Shown here: piece after piece, positions 27,097 through 35,125 of the stretch
How positions within the stretch are numbered: the stretch's first letter is position 1
How the letters are laid out: the number at the start of each line of letters is the position of its first letter
NCBI RefSeq assembly: GCF_000702945.1
Contig: NZ_JNLE01000005.1
Span: forward strand, 372,001 to 436,000
Length of the DNA stretch: 64,000 nucleotides
Origin: Clostridium sp. KNHs205
Lineage (GTDB): Bacteria > Bacillota > Clostridia > Lachnospirales > Lachnospiraceae
Direction of reading: 5' to 3'
Program-made: the position numbers and the translations under genes
The notes under the pieces: generated by a model
Seen by the model: only the letters and a program-made list of their open reading frames with translations
The model's database searches: none
Told to the model about the DNA's origin: nothing

Positions 27097-27152
27097 ATGC
27101 TCCCTCTTTAAGAAGCAGTTTTTGATTCCTGTTTCCACAGAAGAGGGAGCAT
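27097..27152. terminator. stem-loop between convergent genes
   Basis: ATGCTCCCTCTT (27097-27108) pairs perfectly with AAGAGGGAGCAT (27141-27152) around a 32-nt loop. T-rich sequence follows on the minus side (TTTTATATTC). It likely serves as a bidirectional terminator for the hydrolase and the esterase-like gene. Confidence 0.6.
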
Positions 27153-27255
27153 ACTATTCAACTTTTAACTACTGGTATTTATGATATCTTTTTGGAAATA
27201 TTTATTAAATTCACTAATGGTATGCCCTTACTTTTATGAAAAAAGACCTTTTCTC

Positions 27256-28425
27256 TTACCTCATAAAGCGGCTTCCCACATTCCTGTAATCCTCAAACTC
27301 TACTGCCCGGCAGAGCCACTCACTAAGACTTATCCCCTCCTCCTCTGCTTCATAGAAATCCTTGGAAACACTTAGGGTATGAGGTGTAGTTCCTGTTTTT
27401 TCATCTACCCCGTAATCTGTTATAAAGTAGTGGTAATTACTGAATTCTTTAGATAAATCTGCTGCGGAGGCCAACATTTGACCACTCCAGATATCTTTAT
27501 ATTCCGAATCTGCCATTTCTTCATCATTTAGCCTTTTCTGGAAATTCAGTAATAGATTATCATATAGTGTATTGGATTGCAGATATGTTATATTAGGGTA
27601 TTTATCAGCATTATATTGAAAAACTGCTTTAATAATATCAGCTTCTGGCTTGAAATGGAAATTACCTTGAACCTCCGCATTCCAATAAGAATCCATGATG
27701 TTTTCCCATTTTTCTGTTTGGATATAGGAGCTGTCCGTATATTCATAAATCCTGGCTTCAGGCTCACCTTCAGCAATATAAGGTGTCCAGAAGGCTGCAC
27801 CAAAGCCTCCCGCACTTTCACCGCATACGAATATTTTGTCCGGTGTGTCTGCATTCCCTTGAAACCACTTAAGAGCAGCTAACACATTATTTCTTCCGTT
27901 ATGGAAGGACTTATAGGTTTTCCCTTTACTTTCATATTCAACAACATTATTGCCGATATGAAAATCCCCCGTGGTATATGGAATATAAAGATAATTCCAA
28001 TTGCCAAAAGGATTCTTATCATTCTCTTCCTCCAGAATGCCTTTCATCGTATTGAGTTTGTAAAAAGGAATATTGGAAAAGTAAGTAAGTCCTCCACCCT
28101 TAAACATTGTAGCCAGACTAATGGGATTTGCTGTTGAGTCTTCATCCCAATTCATACCTCCACCGGAAAAGTAAATTATCCAGTTATTTTCCTTATCCGT
28201 ACTCTTTCCTTTTTTTGTAAGGATGTAATACTCTGAACCATCCGCTGAAGTAACGGAGTTTCCCAAATCAATCCTATTCCATTTACCGAATTTGGTTTGC
28301 TTAAAATCACTGATGCGAGTGGGTCTTTCAATAACAAACATCAACACTGCTCCAGCCAGTAAAGTGATTGCTGCCAGTAATACGGCAAAGCAAATCCCAA
28401 TTATTCGAATAGTCTTCTTATTCAT
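27256..28425 (-). CDS. pectin acetylesterase-family alpha/beta hydrolase
   Basis: The 389-residue protein has an N-terminal signal anchor (about residues 8-30), then the pectin acetylesterase/Notum-type fold. It has the oxyanion segment YFSGGGMNW (86-93), nucleophile Ser204 in FVCGESAGGFG, and a C-terminal His in TPHTLS. It is predicted to be on the outer face of the membrane and to remove acetyl or acyl esters, plausibly from plant cell-wall pectin, fitting a plant-fibre lifestyle (inference). It is not in an operon with other carbohydrate genes. Confidence 0.78.
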   Translation of the reverse strand: MNKKTIRIIGICFAVLLAAITLLAGAVLMFVIERPTRISDFKQTKFGKWNRIDLGNSVTSADGSEYYILTKKGKSTDKENNWIIYFSGGGMNWDEDSTANPISLATMFKGGGLTYFSNIPFYKLNTMKGILEEENDKNPFGNWNYLYIPYTTGDFHIGNNVVEYESKGKTYKSFHNGRNNVLAALKWFQGNADTPDKIFVCGESAGGFGAAFWTPYIAEGEPEARIYEYTDSSYIQTEKWENIMDSYWNAEVQGNFHFKPEADIIKAVFQYNADKYPNITYLQSNTLYDNLLLNFQKRLNDEEMADSEYKDIWSGQMLASAADLSKEFSNYHYFITDYGVDEKTGTTPHTLSVSKDFYEAEEEGISLSEWLCRAVEFEDYRNVGSRFMR

Positions 28426-28509
28426 TCCACTCTTCCACCCTGTTTCTATTTTTGCTTATGTACTTTTTACCAAAAACCCTGATTTGAAATTTCATATACG
28501 GTGGAATGA

Positions 28510-28941
28510 TTAGCCGTTAAATATCTCCATGAAATGTTCCGGCTGTGATAACGGGCGAAAACCGAATTTCTCGTAAAAGGTATGGGCATCTTTTGTTGCC
28601 AGGCACCAGCGTCTTAAATTCTTAAGCTCCGGGTGCTTAAATACACACTTAAGGAACCATTCTCCCAGCCCTTTATGCCTGTAATTTTCATCTATTATCA
28701 CATCACACAGATATGCAAAGGTTGCATAATCTGTAACAACCCTCACCAGACCTATCTGCTTATTGTCCTCAAATAAAGAAAAACAAAGTGAATTCTCCAA
28801 GGATTTTCTAACAATCTCACCTGGCCGTTTCTCTGCCCAATAGGTCTGTTTCAGTAATTGGCATACTGCCTGTATATCCAGTTTGCTCCTGTCCGATGTA
28901 ACATAATAGCTGTCCTTCTTAAATTCGATTTCCTGTCCCAT
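28510..28941 (-). CDS. GNAT acetyltransferase
   Basis: The 143-residue protein has the GNAT core: FEDNKQIGLVRVVTDYATFAYLCDVIIDENYRHKGLGEWFL contains the acetyl-CoA loop, and KDAHTFYEKFGFRPL forms the C-terminal element. It resembles YjdJ/YitI-type small GNATs that act on small amines, but the substrate is unassigned. AGGAG precedes the ATG. Confidence 0.85.
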   Translation of the reverse strand: MGQEIEFKKDSYYVTSDRSKLDIQAVCQLLKQTYWAEKRPGEIVRKSLENSLCFSLFEDNKQIGLVRVVTDYATFAYLCDVIIDENYRHKGLGEWFLKCVFKHPELKNLRRWCLATKDAHTFYEKFGFRPLSQPEHFMEIFNG

Positions 28942-28980
28942 ATTGTTCTCCTGTCTGTATTTAATACTGCCATTTGTTAT

Positions 28981-29036
28981 ACTGTATTATTTAAACTATT
29001 ATTTAAACTGTTATTTAAACTGTATTATTTAAACTG
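28981..29036. repeat. 12/14-bp tandem array overlapping a stop codon
   Basis: There are four units: ACTGTATTATTTAA (28981), ACTATTATTTAA (28995), ACTGTTATTTAA (29007), ACTGTATTATTTAA (29019), then a partial ACTGTATAC. The stop codon of the next gene (minus strand, 29025-29027) lies inside the fourth unit, so the array starts in coding sequence and runs downstream. Confidence 0.85.
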
Positions 29037-29348
29037 TATACTTTTTATGGACTCTATTCTTATCAGCTTCTGGATGCCTGATTTCTCAACCTCTAATTGC
29101 ACCCAATCTTCATCGATATCCTGAATGATACAATGTTTGGCTGTAATGTCGTAATCCGCAGCATCACTCTCTAAAGTAATCTTTCCACGTTTACCGATAT
29201 TTTTCTCAAGTATTTCTTTCAAAGATGTTTTTTCACTATTAACAATATTATTCTCTTTCAGGGTACGTTTGAGTTTCTCAACCTGCGTATTCAGATTGCA
29301 GCACCAGACGAAGGCTATCAGACCAAATATATATCCTAAGTATTCCAT
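29025..29348 (-). CDS. small membrane-anchored protein sharing a domain with the XRE regulator upstream
   Basis: The 107-residue protein is not a family I recognise. It has one N-terminal membrane segment (YLGYIFGLIAFVWCC), a short helical linker (VEKLKRTLKENN), and a C-terminal domain (about residues 51-107). That domain matches the C-terminus of the XRE regulator encoded just upstream: both have GK(K/R)...T-x3-S-x-AADYD, a central C(V/I)I-x-D, a W, and an SI-x-SI end. The size and alternating pattern suggest a small beta-barrel. It starts 2 bp after the XRE gene stop with its AGGGAGGGG site inside that gene, so the two are co-translated. Confidence 0.75.
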   Translation of the reverse strand: MEYLGYIFGLIAFVWCCNLNTQVEKLKRTLKENNIVNSEKTSLKEILEKNIGKRGKITLESDAADYDITAKHCIIQDIDEDWVQLEVEKSGIQKLIRIESIKSIQFK

Positions 29349-29350
29349 GG

Positions 29351-29800
29351 CTATTTCCCCTCCCTCACATACTTAATAGAAAGTATTGAAGACACTGGCA
29401 GCAGCTTATTTTCTGTTTGCTTCCCCTTCGTATACTCTACGTTGATCCATTGCCCGTCAAAGTCTTTAATCACACAATTTGAATTCACCAGATCATAGTC
29501 AGCAGCCTCACTGTAAAATGTAAGACGTACCTTCTTCCCTTTCAGTCCATACAATAACCTGGTAATGGCATTACCGCTTTCTTTTTTTGTTTCTGTCTTT
29601 TCACAATTGTCCTTTAAAAGATAATCACAGCTTACACCTAATATTTCAGCCAGATAAACAATTTTATCCATTTCCGGATAAGATTGCTCTGATTCCCATC
29701 TCGATATGGATTGTCTGGTAACAGACATTAATTCTGCCAATTGCTCCTGTGTCATATTTTTTGCTTTTCGTGCATCTGCTATTTTACTTCCTAATCCCAT
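29351..29800 (-). CDS. XRE-family regulator with a C-terminal domain shared with its neighbour
   Basis: Residues 5-62 are a Cro/C1 helix-turn-helix (IADARKAKNMTQEQLAELMSVTRQSISRWESEQSYPEMDKIVYLAEIL). After a linker, residues 88-146 form a domain also found in the membrane protein translated directly after it (SEAADYDLVNSNCVIKDF versus SDAADYDITAKHCIIQDI). A soluble DNA-binding and a membrane-bound protein with the same domain suggest a sensor pair, by heterodimerisation or by competing for one ligand (inference). GGAGG lies seven bases before the ATG. Confidence 0.82.
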   Translation of the reverse strand: MGLGSKIADARKAKNMTQEQLAELMSVTRQSISRWESEQSYPEMDKIVYLAEILGVSCDYLLKDNCEKTETKKESGNAITRLLYGLKGKKVRLTFYSEAADYDLVNSNCVIKDFDGQWINVEYTKGKQTENKLLPVSSILSIKYVREGK

Positions 29801-30179
29801 CTTGGTACCTCCATTGTTTTTTCCTCTTTATCCTAAGCCATTTGCAGTAATGTCTCTACCAATTATGAGTTTCTTTATGTTACATTATGGTTGCATTACA
29901 TGTTACATGGGTATCAAATGCTCCATTTATCTATAATAGCAAACTTATTTCATAAACTCAAAAGCAAATTCTTAAGGTTAATCTTTCTTTACAAATCATG
30001 GAGATATTATGATATAATTAAAATATATTGAAAGTTATTTTTATCTTATTCATTATATAACCCGCCATAAACTTCGATAGTATGAATTTATCACACCTAA
30101 AAATTGATTCATTTAATTTATATCATAGCAATAACACATTAGCAACCAAAAATAATTACTTTTCTATAGGAGGTTTTCT
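29801..30179. other. AT-rich divergent spacer
   Basis: This 379-bp region between the XRE gene and a VOC gene has no ORF worth calling. Direct GTTACAT motifs occur near 29879-29910 and a possible -10 TATAAT near 30013-30018, without a well-spaced -35. I see no structured RNA. Confidence 0.4.
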
Positions 30180-30563
30180 TTGAAAATAGAACATATTGCC
30201 ATCTATGTAAAGGATTTAGAAAGCAGCAGAAACTTCTTCCAGCAATTCTTCGGTGGAATATCCAATGACGGATACCACAACCCCAATACCGGTCTTCGCA
30301 CTTACTTTCTTACCTTTGAAGACGGTGCAAGACTGGAACTTATGAACCGCCCGGATATGGCTTCCGATGAGAAAATGCCAATACAAACCGGATATGCCCA
30401 TCTTGCTTTCTGTGTCGGAAACCGAGAGAAAGTTGATGAACTTACTGAAAAACTTAGAAATTCTGGTTATCAGGTTATCAACGGTCCCCGTACTACAGGT
30501 GACGGCTATTATGAAAGCTGTGTTCTGGACGGAGAAAACAATCAGATTGAAATAACTATCTAA
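30180..30563 (+). CDS. VOC/glyoxalase-superfamily protein
   Basis: The 127-residue protein has the two-module VOC fold (IEHIAIYVKDLESSRNFFQQFFGG at the start, GDGYYESCVLDGENNQIEI at the end). It has metal-ligand candidates His in the first strand and Glu in the last. Start TTG 30180 is supported by a perfect AGGAGG six bases upstream and by the family N-terminus. It resembles the SMU1112c/YaeR-type lactoylglutathione-lyase-like group; the substrate is unknown. Confidence 0.83.
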   Translation: MKIEHIAIYVKDLESSRNFFQQFFGGISNDGYHNPNTGLRTYFLTFEDGARLELMNRPDMASDEKMPIQTGYAHLAFCVGNREKVDELTEKLRNSGYQVINGPRTTGDGYYESCVLDGENNQIEITI

Positions 30564-30583
30564 GAATATTTTATAAATCGCTG

Positions 30584-30609
30584 CCCTGCAGACTTTTAAG
30601 ACTGCAGGG
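30584..30609. terminator. stem-loop between convergent VOC and GNAT genes
   Basis: CCCTGCAG (30584-30591) pairs with CTGCAGGG (30602-30609), and the loop has an inner CTT/AAG pairing. It sits 20 bp after the VOC stop and 13 bp after the GNAT stop. T-runs are weak on both sides. Confidence 0.5.
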
Positions 30610-30622
30610 TACCTTTCATCTC

Positions 30623-31191
30623 TTATTCTAAGTTGAAGCTTTTATAGAATACCTCTTTCTTAAGCTCCATAAAGACCAGATCGTGACTTTCACCTTCCGG
30701 GTCAGTCCAGAAATTCTCTACGGTCTTAACTTCCTGAAAGCCCAGCTTTTTATACAGCTTATATGCTCTTTCATTATCTTTTAATGTATCGATTTCTATA
30801 ATATCCAGCTGAAATTTCTCACATAGATATTTCATAAAAGCTACTAAGGTCTCCTGCCCCAGCCCTTTTCCCTGAAGGCTTATGTCGCATATTTTAATAC
30901 CGATACCACAGCTTTTCCTTTTCATATCCAGGTTACCATAGGTTAATTCCCCTATGGGCTTATGATTTTTTCTGTCTTCTACTACATATCTTCTCTTTTC
31001 CCGGAAAGGATTCGTATCCCTGATTTCTGCTGCAAAGGCTTCTTCCATTTCTGATACGCTGACACCCATTCCCTTTTTAAAACCTACATCCTTCATCAAA
31101 GCGCCATTGTTCCACCACTCCGTAAACATAATGGCATCTGCATTTCCAAAGCTCTGATTGCAATACGTCCTTCTTCATATACAATACTCAT
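30623..31191 (-). pseudogene. GNAT acetyltransferase with a 1-bp frameshift near its start
   Basis: The open frame downstream (ATG 31129) encodes 168 residues of a RimJ/RimL-type GNAT: FTEWWNNGALMKDVGF...IGIKICDISLQGKGLGQETLVAFMKYL...NERAYKLYKKLGFQEV. It lacks the first beta strand. In another frame, ATG 31191 with AAAGAGG seven bases before it encodes MSIVYEEGRIAIRALE, exactly the missing strand. Inserting one A in the minus-strand run GGAAATGCAG (31143-31145) joins them as ...RALENADAIMFTEWWNN. So either the gene is newly broken or the base call in the short A-run is wrong. A shorter product from ATG 31129 has no good ribosome site. Confidence 0.8.
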
Positions 31192-31258
31192 TTTGTAACC
31201 TCTTTCCTGAGAATTGGTTCTCCCTGAACCTTTTGAGTTTCTATATAGTATCATATGA

Positions 31259-33268
31259 TTAGCAGTTGAATTTATTTATGTAATCCTTCAAAGCTTCCGT
31301 CTTCATTGGTCTGCTGATAAAATATCCCTGTACATAGTCACACTTAAGCTTTTCTAACAGGCGAATCTGCTTCTCCTCTTCTATTCCTTCCGCAACTACT
31401 GAAATACCTAAGTTATGAGCAAGGTTTATAATGCTTCCTATAATCTCCAGGTTCTTATTTTCAATTAAATCAATAAAGGACTTGTCAATCTTCAGGGTAT
31501 CTATAGGGAGTTTTCTTAAGTAGCTGAGAGACGAATAACCGGTGCCAAAATCATCCAACGAAATGTGGATGTCTCTGCATCTTAGAATCTCTAAGGTTGC
31601 CATGATACTTTCTACAGAAGAGATCAATATGGATTCGGTAATTTCGATTTCAAGATATTTGGGCTCCAGATCAGCTTCTTTAAGAGCATTATCTATCACC
31701 TCAATAATATTTGGGTCTTCCAGCTGTTTCACCGACAGGTTGACCGAGAGCAGTCCTTCAAACTGATGTTTCTCCTGCAAATCTCGAAAATTTTTACAGG
31801 CAGTTCGAATAATCCATTCTCCCAAAGGAATAATGAGCCCGAGTTCCTCTGCTACTCTTATAAATCTATCGGGGCTTACAAAACCAAGGCTAGGTGAGTT
31901 CCACCTGGTCAATACTTCAAATCCCCGGATAGTCTTTTCCTCCAGATTATAGATAGGTTGATAGACCAGAAAGAATTCTTCCTTCTGAAGAGCTGTTTTC
32001 AGCTCTGCTTCAAAATTGACTTTGTCGATAATTTCCTTTTTCATTACCCCTTCAAAGAACTGTATATTGTTCTTTCCATATTCTTTCGCTTTGTACATAG
32101 CTGTGTCCGCATTACGCATGAGCTCAATAACACCTTTTCCATCCTCCGGATAGGCAGCTACACCAAAGCTTGCACTGGTCTTAATTTCGTTGTTACACAC
32201 ATTAAAGGGCTTAAGAAAATCCTGCCGAATATTTTCGATGTAATAATATGCTTCTTCCCAGTTAAGCTCACGTGAAATTATCAGTGCAAATTCGTCACCA
32301 CCGATTCTTCCAATCATATCCTCTTTATGTAAGCTGGCTTTAAAACGTTCAGCTGCTTTTTCTACAAACAAATCTCCGATATGATGTCCCATGGTATCGT
32401 TTATTTTCTTAAAGAAATCGATGTCTATGAAAACAATATAGAAACTTTTCTCTTCTGTTTCTGACTTTTTAATAAGTTCCTGTATTCTTTCTATAACAGC
32501 CATTCTATTAGGCAGATTGCTTACCACATCATAATGGGCCAGATGAAATAATTTATCTTCGTTTTCCTGTAATTTAATATTCTTCTGGTTTAATTCGTTG
32601 TATTTACAGCTAAGCTCAGTATGGGTTACCGCTATTCTCTCATACATTATTTCAAGCTCTTCTCTTTGCTTTAGTTCTGTCATATACAATCTGTTCATAC
32701 GGCTGTAATGAGCCTGGTTAATAAGATGAGCTATAGGAGCTATAATTACCACCAGTGCAAACAGGATAAGCTGCAGGATAAAATAGCTTGTCCCAAACTC
32801 GTAGGGTGTAGCAGCAAGCAGCAGAGAATAATACATTCCTATAAAGAAAATAGACGCAGTAACATAGTTTAACATAACCCTGGTCAATCTGACGGAAGAA
32901 ATAATAATATTGATAAAGGCAATGGTCCAAATTGCCGGTCCAACATAAGCATAAGCTCTAATGACAACAAATATAAGCACTACTGAAAATAAAATGGATA
33001 TCCAATGGGTGATAATCCTTGTCCTGACATTAACATATTGAGATAGAATAAAGCAAAAACACAGGAATAACATAAATGCACTATCCGCGACAGCACTTTT
33101 AAGGGGATAGTGCAGTATAAAATTAACCACAGAACCTACTATTAATACGGGGATTCCATAATAACAACCAATGTAATTTTCCATTCTCTCAATGGTATCC
33201 ATATCGTTGGATTCATTGATAACCTTAATGATACCTGGTATGGTCTTAGGCATTTTTTTGTCTTTCAC
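31259..33268 (-). CDS. membrane GGDEF-EAL c-di-GMP protein
   Basis: This 669-residue protein has about six N-terminal membrane segments (residues 30-195), a coiled-coil linker, a GGDEF domain (about 235-400, active-site GRIGGDEFALI), and an EAL domain (about 415-665). The EAL signature is EVLTRW, and the other metal and catalytic residues are visible: N in LSVNLSVKQL, E in EITES, DD in DDFGTGYSS, K in LKIDKSFI, E in VAEGIEEE and Q in YVQGYF. Both activities may work, so it could make or degrade c-di-GMP. The start is GTG 33268, with GAGGTG seven bases before it. Confidence 0.87.
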   Translation of the reverse strand: MKDKKMPKTIPGIIKVINESNDMDTIERMENYIGCYYGIPVLIVGSVVNFILHYPLKSAVADSAFMLFLCFCFILSQYVNVRTRIITHWISILFSVVLIFVVIRAYAYVGPAIWTIAFINIIISSVRLTRVMLNYVTASIFFIGMYYSLLLAATPYEFGTSYFILQLILFALVVIIAPIAHLINQAHYSRMNRLYMTELKQREELEIMYERIAVTHTELSCKYNELNQKNIKLQENEDKLFHLAHYDVVSNLPNRMAVIERIQELIKKSETEEKSFYIVFIDIDFFKKINDTMGHHIGDLFVEKAAERFKASLHKEDMIGRIGGDEFALIISRELNWEEAYYYIENIRQDFLKPFNVCNNEIKTSASFGVAAYPEDGKGVIELMRNADTAMYKAKEYGKNNIQFFEGVMKKEIIDKVNFEAELKTALQKEEFFLVYQPIYNLEEKTIRGFEVLTRWNSPSLGFVSPDRFIRVAEELGLIIPLGEWIIRTACKNFRDLQEKHQFEGLLSVNLSVKQLEDPNIIEVIDNALKEADLEPKYLEIEITESILISSVESIMATLEILRCRDIHISLDDFGTGYSSLSYLRKLPIDTLKIDKSFIDLIENKNLEIIGSIINLAHNLGISVVAEGIEEEKQIRLLEKLKCDYVQGYFISRPMKTEALKDYINKFNC

Positions 33269-33343
33269 GATAACACCTCAAAAATGACATTTTCCAAATT
33301 TTTATTCCATTATAAACCATTTTTCACAAATTTCAAAGGTTAG

Positions 33344-33393
33344 TGTGAAATTTTTTACATTTACTAAATGTGAAATTTTTTGTATTACTAAAT
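33344..33393. repeat. 25-bp direct repeat in the divergent promoter region
   Basis: TGTGAAATTTTTTACATTTACTAAA (33344) is followed directly by a second copy, TGTGAAATTTTTTGTATTACTAAAT (33369), with several changes in the second half. It lies between the GGDEF-EAL gene and mccB, where both promoters should be. It may hold paired operator sites. Confidence 0.6.
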
Positions 33394-33541
33394 TAATTCT
33401 ATGCTCTATGACATTATCTTAAGATTCCGGTAATAAAATGTAACACAGAATTACTTATATTCATATATTTATAATATGAATTAGTACTGTCTCTGGGTAT
33501 TGCAGTGATTCTAACTACATATAAGGAAAGGAATATACAAT

Positions 33542-34696
33542 ATGGCTGAACATTTTATTAACACCAAACTCATACATGGCGGCGTAGACGGTGATAAACA
33601 GACAGGAGCTGTCAGTGTCCCCATATACCAGACGGCAACCTATCGTCAGAAAGAACTGGGGGGAGATGTCCCTTATGAATACTCAAGAACCGGTAATCCC
33701 ACCCGGGAAGCCTTAGAGAAGCTGATAGCGGAATTGGAGGAAGGAACTGCCGGTTTTGCCTTCGCTTCCGGTATGGCAGCTATAACGACCATTCTATTGT
33801 TATTCAAAAGCGGTGATAAGATTCTGATTTCAAGCAATGTTTACGGCGGTACCTTCCGCGTTCTGGATAAAGTCTTTCAGCAATTCGGGCTTCAATACAA
33901 AATAGTTGATACTTCTGATTCCCTGCTCCTGGAGAAAGAACTGACAGAGGAAGTAAAGGCAGTATTTATTGAAAGCCCTGCCAACCCTCTTCTCAGCATT
34001 ACAGATATTGCAGCGGTTTCAGAACTTGCCCGTAAGAAAGGTGCACTTACCATCGTAGACAATACCTTCATGACTCCATATCTGCAAAAACCTCTTACCT
34101 TAGGCGCCGATATTGTGGTACACAGTGCCACCAAGTATCTGGGCGGCCACAGTGATCTGGTTGCAGGCCTTGCTGTAACAGGCAGTGAGGAACTTGCAAA
34201 ACGCATTGCTTTTTTACAAAATGCTGCAGGCGGAATCTTAGAACCCTTTGATTCCTGGCTGCTGATCCGGGGTATCAAGACTCTCTCCGTCCGGCTTGAC
34301 AGACATTTGGATAATGCCTCCTATATTGCCGAATATCTTAGGAATCATAAGGCCGTCGAGAAAGTTTTTTATCCTGGGTTCACTGATTTTGCAGGGTATG
34401 AGATTCACAAAAAACAGTCCTCCGGGGCCGGGGCGATAATATCCTTTCTTTTGGCAAAGGATTATGACATCCGGAAATTCTACAAAAACCTTGACCTTAT
34501 CATCTTAGGTGAAAGTCTGGGCGGAGTAGAATCTCTGGCCTGCCATCCGGCTTCCATGACTCACGCTTCCATTCCTGCAGACCTGCGCCAGAAATTAGGA
34601 ATAAGTGATAATCTGATAAGGCTCTCAATTGGTATAGAAGATAAGAGAGATTTAGTGAAAGACCTTGATAATGCTCTTACAGAAGCAGCACAGTAG
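33542..34696 (+). CDS. mccB: cystathionine gamma-lyase/synthase-family enzyme (MccB-like)
   Basis: The 384-residue protein is a fold-type I PLP enzyme of the Cys/Met metabolism family: TATYRQKELGGDVPYEYSRTGNPT, SGMAAITTILLLFKSGD, the PLP lysine in VVHSATKYLGGHSDLVAG, and GESLGGVESLACHPASMTHASI. Together with the beta-synthase-like gene that follows, it fits reverse transsulfuration, cleaving cystathionine to cysteine as MccB does. Cystathionine gamma-synthase or methionine gamma-lyase remain possible. AAGGAAAGG precedes the ATG. Confidence 0.8.
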   Translation: MAEHFINTKLIHGGVDGDKQTGAVSVPIYQTATYRQKELGGDVPYEYSRTGNPTREALEKLIAELEEGTAGFAFASGMAAITTILLLFKSGDKILISSNVYGGTFRVLDKVFQQFGLQYKIVDTSDSLLLEKELTEEVKAVFIESPANPLLSITDIAAVSELARKKGALTIVDNTFMTPYLQKPLTLGADIVVHSATKYLGGHSDLVAGLAVTGSEELAKRIAFLQNAAGGILEPFDSWLLIRGIKTLSVRLDRHLDNASYIAEYLRNHKAVEKVFYPGFTDFAGYEIHKKQSSGAGAIISFLLAKDYDIRKFYKNLDLIILGESLGGVESLACHPASMTHASIPADLRQKLGISDNLIRLSIGIEDKRDLVKDLDNALTEAAQ

Positions 34697-34808
34697 TCAG
34701 AGCTTATATAGAACGCCTTACTCGCAGCTGCTGTTAGCTTATAACTACTGCTGGCTTAATAAATACTGCTTTCTCAATAATAATTTTTTTTCAGCACTCT
34801 GTAAGAAC

Positions 34809-34988
34809 AACTATTTTGCCAGTAGATATAACTTTACTAATTGCAACGACTTTGCAGGTAGTAACTACTTTGCTAATTGTAACGACTTTGCTAATTGTAA
34901 CGACTTTGCAGGTAGTAACTACTATGCTAATAGTAACTACTTTGCTAAAAGTAACTACTTTGCTAATTGCAACTATTTTGCTAATGTC
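34809..34988. repeat. 18-bp tandem array between mccB and mccA
   Basis: About ten units with consensus AACTACTTTGCTAATTGT stand in 18-bp register (34845, 34863, 34881, 34899, 34917, 34935, 34953, 34971). Because 18 is a multiple of three, both forward frames are open and would give six-residue peptide repeats. Neither frame has a ribosome site, and I treat them as non-coding. The region 34697-34808 before it is AT-rich with weak look-alikes of the unit. Confidence 0.9.
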
Positions 34989-35125
34989 TACTCAAGCTAA
35001 CAGCTATCTAAAATGAAAGAAAGGAGCTTCCACCTTATTTGTTGTGGAGAACTGTATAAATAGAGTTATTCAATATCTCTGACCAGTTGATTAACGCAAG
35101 CTCAATTTTTACAGTTGTTATGTAA

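Noticed and set aside
34665..35000. Two open forward frames across the 18-bp array giving six-residue repeats (NYFANC-like and VTTLLI-like).
   Set aside because: They are an automatic result of an 18-bp unit without stops. No ribosome site and no start with family support; the first frame also begins inside mccB.
35001..35125. S-box, T-box or CymR site before mccA.
   Set aside because: No K-turn/GA-rich S-box core, no T-box sequence TGGNACC, and no convincing CymR-like dyad. I could not support any of them by eye.
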